Assembly: GCA_965644315.1 (NCBI GenBank)
Contig: CBFFRQ010000017.1
Coordinates: 143,860 to 207,859, forward strand
DNA from: Caecitellus pseudoparvulus
Lineage: Eukaryota > Bigyra: Bicosoecida
Length of the DNA stretch: 64,000 nt
Direction of reading: 5' to 3'
Below the pieces are notes generated by a model that did not search any database, was not told the DNA's origin, and worked only from the letters and a program-made list of their open reading frames with translations. The position numbers were made by a program, and so were the translations under genes. Shown here piece after piece: positions 60,557 to 64,000 of the stretch. Each line of letters begins with the position of its first letter. The stretch's first letter is position 1.

Positions 60557-61378
60557 GGTCGAGTTCCGCGGAGATGCCAGGGTCTGACGCAGAAGTTGGA
60601 GCCAGAGGTTGAAACAGGCTCATGCAAGGGAAGTTCCGTGGTGGCGCGCAAGAGAGCAACAGGTGTGAAAGCGGGGAATATGCGAAACAATAATTTGACA
60701 AGCCTGTGGACATGCAGGTACAGCAGCTGTGTCGGTACGTTTGCGAAGAATGCCGCAGGGTCAATGTGCGGAAATCGCTTAGGAAAGCGACACGCCAGCG
60801 CGGCACGCACCACCTCCCGACACGATGCACGAGAAGAAAGGTTCACAGCGAGGGCGTACGAACATTTTTCCGAGTATTCTGCTTTTCAGGCCGGTTTTCT
60901 GTCGCCCATGGGAAGGTTTGGTTTGAGTTGTGCCGAGGCGGAGAGTGTGTCCAGCTTGGCCTCGTGTCTAAAGCTGTGCCAGGGCCACGCCGAGGGAGGC
61001 ATGCAGGGAAGGGATGCGCCAGAGGCACGCACGGACAGGCGTTGTCATTGACTCAGAAGAGTACCGAGAACTTCTCCAGCAGCGAGTTTGCGCGCCACAC
61101 CAAACGAAAGCCAATTTCCCGGGCTTGGAACGCTAAGAGAAAGGCCCGTCCACACACCACTGCAAGGAATTCTCCAGCCAGGGCGCAATCTTCACGTCTC
61201 ATGAAAGCATGATTAGGTGACTCTCCACTCACCAATCTGCCTCCAGCCCTACAGAAGCTGATTCATCCATGATCCTGCCAGGCATGGCGTCAACATCACC
61301 CCTGCCAGCGCAGTCTCCCACACGCTGCCTGCACCCCATGTCGAAAGCAAACCACCTCGCCCTCTGACACGTCTCACT
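60557..61378. other. Intergenic, possibly 5' exon of the transposase-like gene
   Basis: These 822 bp hold two overlapping plus-strand open frames. One (60706-61212) begins with a Cys-rich segment (CRYVCEECRRVNVRKS) that could belong to a zinc-binding exon of the next gene, but no splice pair could be proved. Otherwise nothing is recognisable. Confidence 0.3.
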
Positions 61379-63595
61379 ATGCGCACCTTGTGTGCCATTC
61401 GCCTGTGGGAGTGCTACGTCGCGCATGTCCGCGAAGGCATTGTCGAGGTTCAGGCAGCCTTCTGGCGAGACCTCATGCGGCCCTTCGAGGACAAGGTGGA
61501 CTCCTGGAAAGAGACGCTGTTCAGAAAGCACTCCTCTCTCGGCGAATGCCCTGAGGTGCAACATGCGCTGGCCCAAGCCGTGCGCCGAGCCAGGAAGCAT
61601 GTTGTGAGCATGGTGCGATCCAGCACAAGTGTGAAGGCTCTGCGGGATGCCATCCTGCACATCTACCATGCCGCTGTCAAGCCGCATGTGGAGGGGTACC
61701 TGCAGGCCCTCACACGCTTCGCTGACACCATCAGCGTGGACTGGACCTTTGCATCTTCGGCCCGGGTGCACGTCGCGGGCCCACAGCCACTGCGCAGGGC
61801 CAGAGCTGTGCCAGCGAGCCCACAGCACGAGCTGGACGAGGAAGCGCCTGAAGATGAGCCGGACGGGGAAGCAGACAGCGGCAGCGACAGCGACGAGGGT
61901 GCAGAGGAGAGAGCCTGTGCGGGCAGCGGAGGCCGGGCCATGCGGGCCTCAGGCAAGACTCGGTGGCGAGTGGCTCCCAGCATAGCCACGGTTGTGGGCC
62001 GGTACGGCTTCATCCTGCAGCCTCCTATGTTCACGGGCTACGAGAGCGCGGCAAACTTGGCCTGGGTCCTGGACTCCTTACTGCACAGGCTGAAGGGACA
62101 CCTGCGGGAGCGCGGCCCGGCGGCGTCCCACCCCAGCGTCATCACAATGGACAACCTCAGAACCCACCAGCACGCCCTGCGGGCAATCATCGACGTGCAC
62201 TTCCCACTTCTGCCGAAAGGCGTGGTGCGGTTCGCGGTGGACCCGTGGCACTTTGCCAGACGCGTGGCCAAGGCCACTGCCAAGCGAGCCTTGCACCAAG
62301 ATGGCCCACTCTTCATCAGGCTGTGGTTTGATACAGTGGAGTGGATCCGGACGCCTGCACTGGGCGTGATGTCTCCCAAGTTGCTCCCGCCAGGGGAAGC
62401 CATCGCTCGGCAACGAGCTGCCTTGAACGTTCCTAAACCCGCCGACATCCAAGCCTTCATCGACTGCGCCTGCCGCATCTTGCGACGCAAGTCCCTTTCT
62501 GACTCCCAAAAGACACAAGTCCAAGAATTCCTCACAGTCTATGGGTGGGCTCTGTACGGGCCAGGGCGTGCAGCTGGGGCAGCTGCGAGCCTTCGCAAGC
62601 ACGCCCCCCTCGCTCTGGCTGCTGCCTGTGCCACTTCAGCAGGCATGCTACTCCATCGGGGCCAAGGAGATCACTTCACACCAACTCAGGCTGGGCTGCA
62701 CCCAGGCGGGGTGCCCATCCTTCCCCTCCACATTGGACCCTGCACTCACAAACAGGCCTCAGCGTCACTGGAACGAACTGCAAGCCTGTTTCGCCAGGTG
62801 TGGGTGCCTCCATCGCAGGGTGGCGCAGGCACAGCCGTGCAAGGCCGCATCACACGCGGCATCCTGGATCCCAAGTCCTCCTTCCCCGCCACTCGCGCTC
62901 AGGTCAAGGCGTCATTGCAGAACGATGTGGGGCTCCAAGGCTTGCTGGGTTGGCGTGACGCGGTGCACGGCGCCACCACCACCGGGGGCAATGAGAGCCT
63001 GCACTCAGGCATGCGGCACATGGTGTCAGCGGGCACATCCACTCGCCCGGATATCGCCGACAAGAACCTCGCGCTGTACTGGCTGGAGAAGAACCAGGCC
63101 ATTGCTGCCAAGTTGCTGTCAAAGTCTGCAAGCGATGACTGCCGGCAAGAAGAGACACACAGCAAGTCTCATGACACCGCAGCCACCCTGCAGCTTTGCT
63201 CTGTACTGACTGGTGAAGTCGGTGGCTTTGCTCGAGGTGCCCTGTCAGCAGCCTTGCAGAGCTGCCTGGATACGCCTGCACCGACCACATTCGAGGAAGC
63301 CAAGGCCTGTGGCCTGCCCCTGTACCACAAGGCCAGCTCGTCTGTCACGCCAGAGGTTGAGCTAGACATTCGCCGACTGCTCATCGAGGAGCGGGAGGCG
63401 CAGGAGGCCAAGACTGCCAGGTACAGCCCCAAGACAGCAGCGTCCCGCATCGCCTCAGCCGCTCACGCCACTGTCGGCCAAGTCGAGCGAGTGGCCAGCA
63501 AGGTGCAGCGAGAAGAAGAGCAGTTTGCCCAACAGGAGAAGCGAGCAAGGCACCATGGTCTCAGTTCGCCGAGTGCCAAGCGTGCGCGATGCTGA
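61379..63595 (+). CDS. DDE-transposase-like protein (RNase H-like fold)
   Basis: Single exon, 738 aa. Sequence blocks fit eukaryotic DDE transposases of the MULE or Kyakuja/Dileera/Zisupton kind. Asp121 lies in FADTISVDWTF. A transposase-type strand series is VAPSIATVVGRYGFILQPPM. Asp258 is in SVITMDN, Asp288 in RFAVDPWHFARR, and Glu539 in TTGGNESLHSGMRH. A 40-residue acidic insert (DEPDGEADSGSDSDE) follows the first Asp, and the C-terminus is a basic coil ending SAKRARC, suitable for nuclear import. No terminal inverted repeats or target-site duplication could be seen in the flanks. The frame is intact, so the gene is either a recent element or domesticated. Family assignment is by motif order only. 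Confidence 0.6.
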   Translation: MRTLCAIRLWECYVAHVREGIVEVQAAFWRDLMRPFEDKVDSWKETLFRKHSSLGECPEVQHALAQAVRRARKHVVSMVRSSTSVKALRDAILHIYHAAVKPHVEGYLQALTRFADTISVDWTFASSARVHVAGPQPLRRARAVPASPQHELDEEAPEDEPDGEADSGSDSDEGAEERACAGSGGRAMRASGKTRWRVAPSIATVVGRYGFILQPPMFTGYESAANLAWVLDSLLHRLKGHLRERGPAASHPSVITMDNLRTHQHALRAIIDVHFPLLPKGVVRFAVDPWHFARRVAKATAKRALHQDGPLFIRLWFDTVEWIRTPALGVMSPKLLPPGEAIARQRAALNVPKPADIQAFIDCACRILRRKSLSDSQKTQVQEFLTVYGWALYGPGRAAGAAASLRKHAPLALAAACATSAGMLLHRGQGDHFTPTQAGLHPGGVPILPLHIGPCTHKQASASLERTASLFRQVWVPPSQGGAGTAVQGRITRGILDPKSSFPATRAQVKASLQNDVGLQGLLGWRDAVHGATTTGGNESLHSGMRHMVSAGTSTRPDIADKNLALYWLEKNQAIAAKLLSKSASDDCRQEETHSKSHDTAATLQLCSVLTGEVGGFARGALSAALQSCLDTPAPTTFEEAKACGLPLYHKASSSVTPEVELDIRRLLIEEREAQEAKTARYSPKTAASRIASAAHATVGQVERVASKVQREEEQFAQQEKRARHHGLSSPSAKRARC

Positions 63596-64000
63596 GGGCT
63601 GGAGCAGGGCCACCGGCTCTGCGACTGGACGAAGGGAGTTTCATCGACACACAGGCCAGCCAGGACCCCGAGGCTAGACGCGTGGTATGAGAGACTTGCA
63701 GAACAATTCAAAGCTTCATCAAATCACCTGTAGGGTATGGACCTCCCAGCTTTTCAGAGTCGGTAGAGTGCAGCCCAATGCAGAGATATCGCAGGCCTCG
63801 TGGATTGTCGTGGTGAAGCAAAGCGAAACGCCACACCAGCCCTGTGCAGCGCTCTCTGGCGGGGGCAGCACAACCTACAGGCATGCTTTGGGCAGGATGA
63901 CTTGAAGGGTATCCATTGGATTGTATCCAGCACACGATATCGGCCAAATCCTGCGGAAACAAAACAAAATCCCACAGAGAGCGTAAAGTGTTTCACGTCA
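63596..64000. other. Right flank, possible minus-strand exon
   Basis: In these 405 bp the minus strand shows an acceptor-like ttccgcag followed by an open frame (63708 to about 63950, DLADIVCWIQSNGYP). It could be the last exon of a gene entering from the right; no family is recognised. Confidence 0.25.

Noticed and set aside
1-64000. Operons, bacterial ribosome-binding sites or a prokaryotic origin
   Set aside because: Genes are on both strands with spliceosomal introns and eukaryote-only products.
1-64000. tRNA or rRNA genes
   Set aside because: I looked for cloverleaf-like and rRNA-like segments in the intergenic regions and saw none that I could support.

Overview
This is a gene-dense, GC-rich nuclear segment of a microbial eukaryote. 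The evidence is about 28 GT-AG introns that rebuild conserved proteins, most of them 55-94 nt long and often with GTGCGTG or GTGAGT donors, together with a purely eukaryotic gene set: kinesin-13, TFIID TAF1, SRP72, an importin-beta, a Qc-SNARE, UBC7, a GRAB golgin and acidic ribosomal P1. A coiled-coil protein resembling axonemal inner proteins hints at a flagellated stage. I cannot fix the lineage, or whether the cell is photosynthetic, from the sequence alone.

Left part (1-21.1 kb). A partial coiled-coil gene with tandem repeats is followed by an FATP-type acyl-CoA synthetase (-), kinesin-13 (+), NAD-glycerol-3-phosphate dehydrogenase (-), UDP-glucose dehydrogenase (-), a small unknown protein (-), ribosomal P1 (+), homogentisate dioxygenase (+), a syntaxin-8/SYP5-like Qc-SNARE (+), organellar ribosomal S6 (+), a large coiled-coil protein (+), a B12D/NDUFA4-like membrane protein (-) and a UBC7-type E2 enzyme (+). 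Convergent genes end 21-61 bp apart and divergent genes share promoters of 0.3-0.7 kb.

Centre (21.4-54.1 kb). This part is dominated by very long genes with no intron: a 14.1-kb VPS13/chorein-like lipid-transfer protein, TAF1, an importin and an N-terminally membrane-anchored protein kinase. Between them lie a GRAB-domain golgin (+), a flagellar-type coiled-coil protein (-) and SRP72 (-). Several proteins act in the secretory and endomembrane system (SRP72, golgin, SNARE, lipid-transfer protein, UBC7), but this is housekeeping content and there is no sign of an operon.

Right part (54.6-64 kb). This accessory region carries a decayed plus-strand gene built from 38-residue ankyrin-like repeats, an intact minus-strand paralogue with the same N-terminal cap and C-terminal tail, and an intronless gene with DDE-transposase hallmarks.

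The most interesting signals are: (1) AATGCA lying 0-25 nt after the stop codon in nine genes, a candidate polyadenylation element; (2) the ankyrin family with a shared C-terminal signature; (3) a P1 stalk protein without the universal C-terminal tail; (4) a Qc-SNARE with His at the ionic zero layer; (5) TAF1 with almost no N-terminal region and a degenerate bromodomain.
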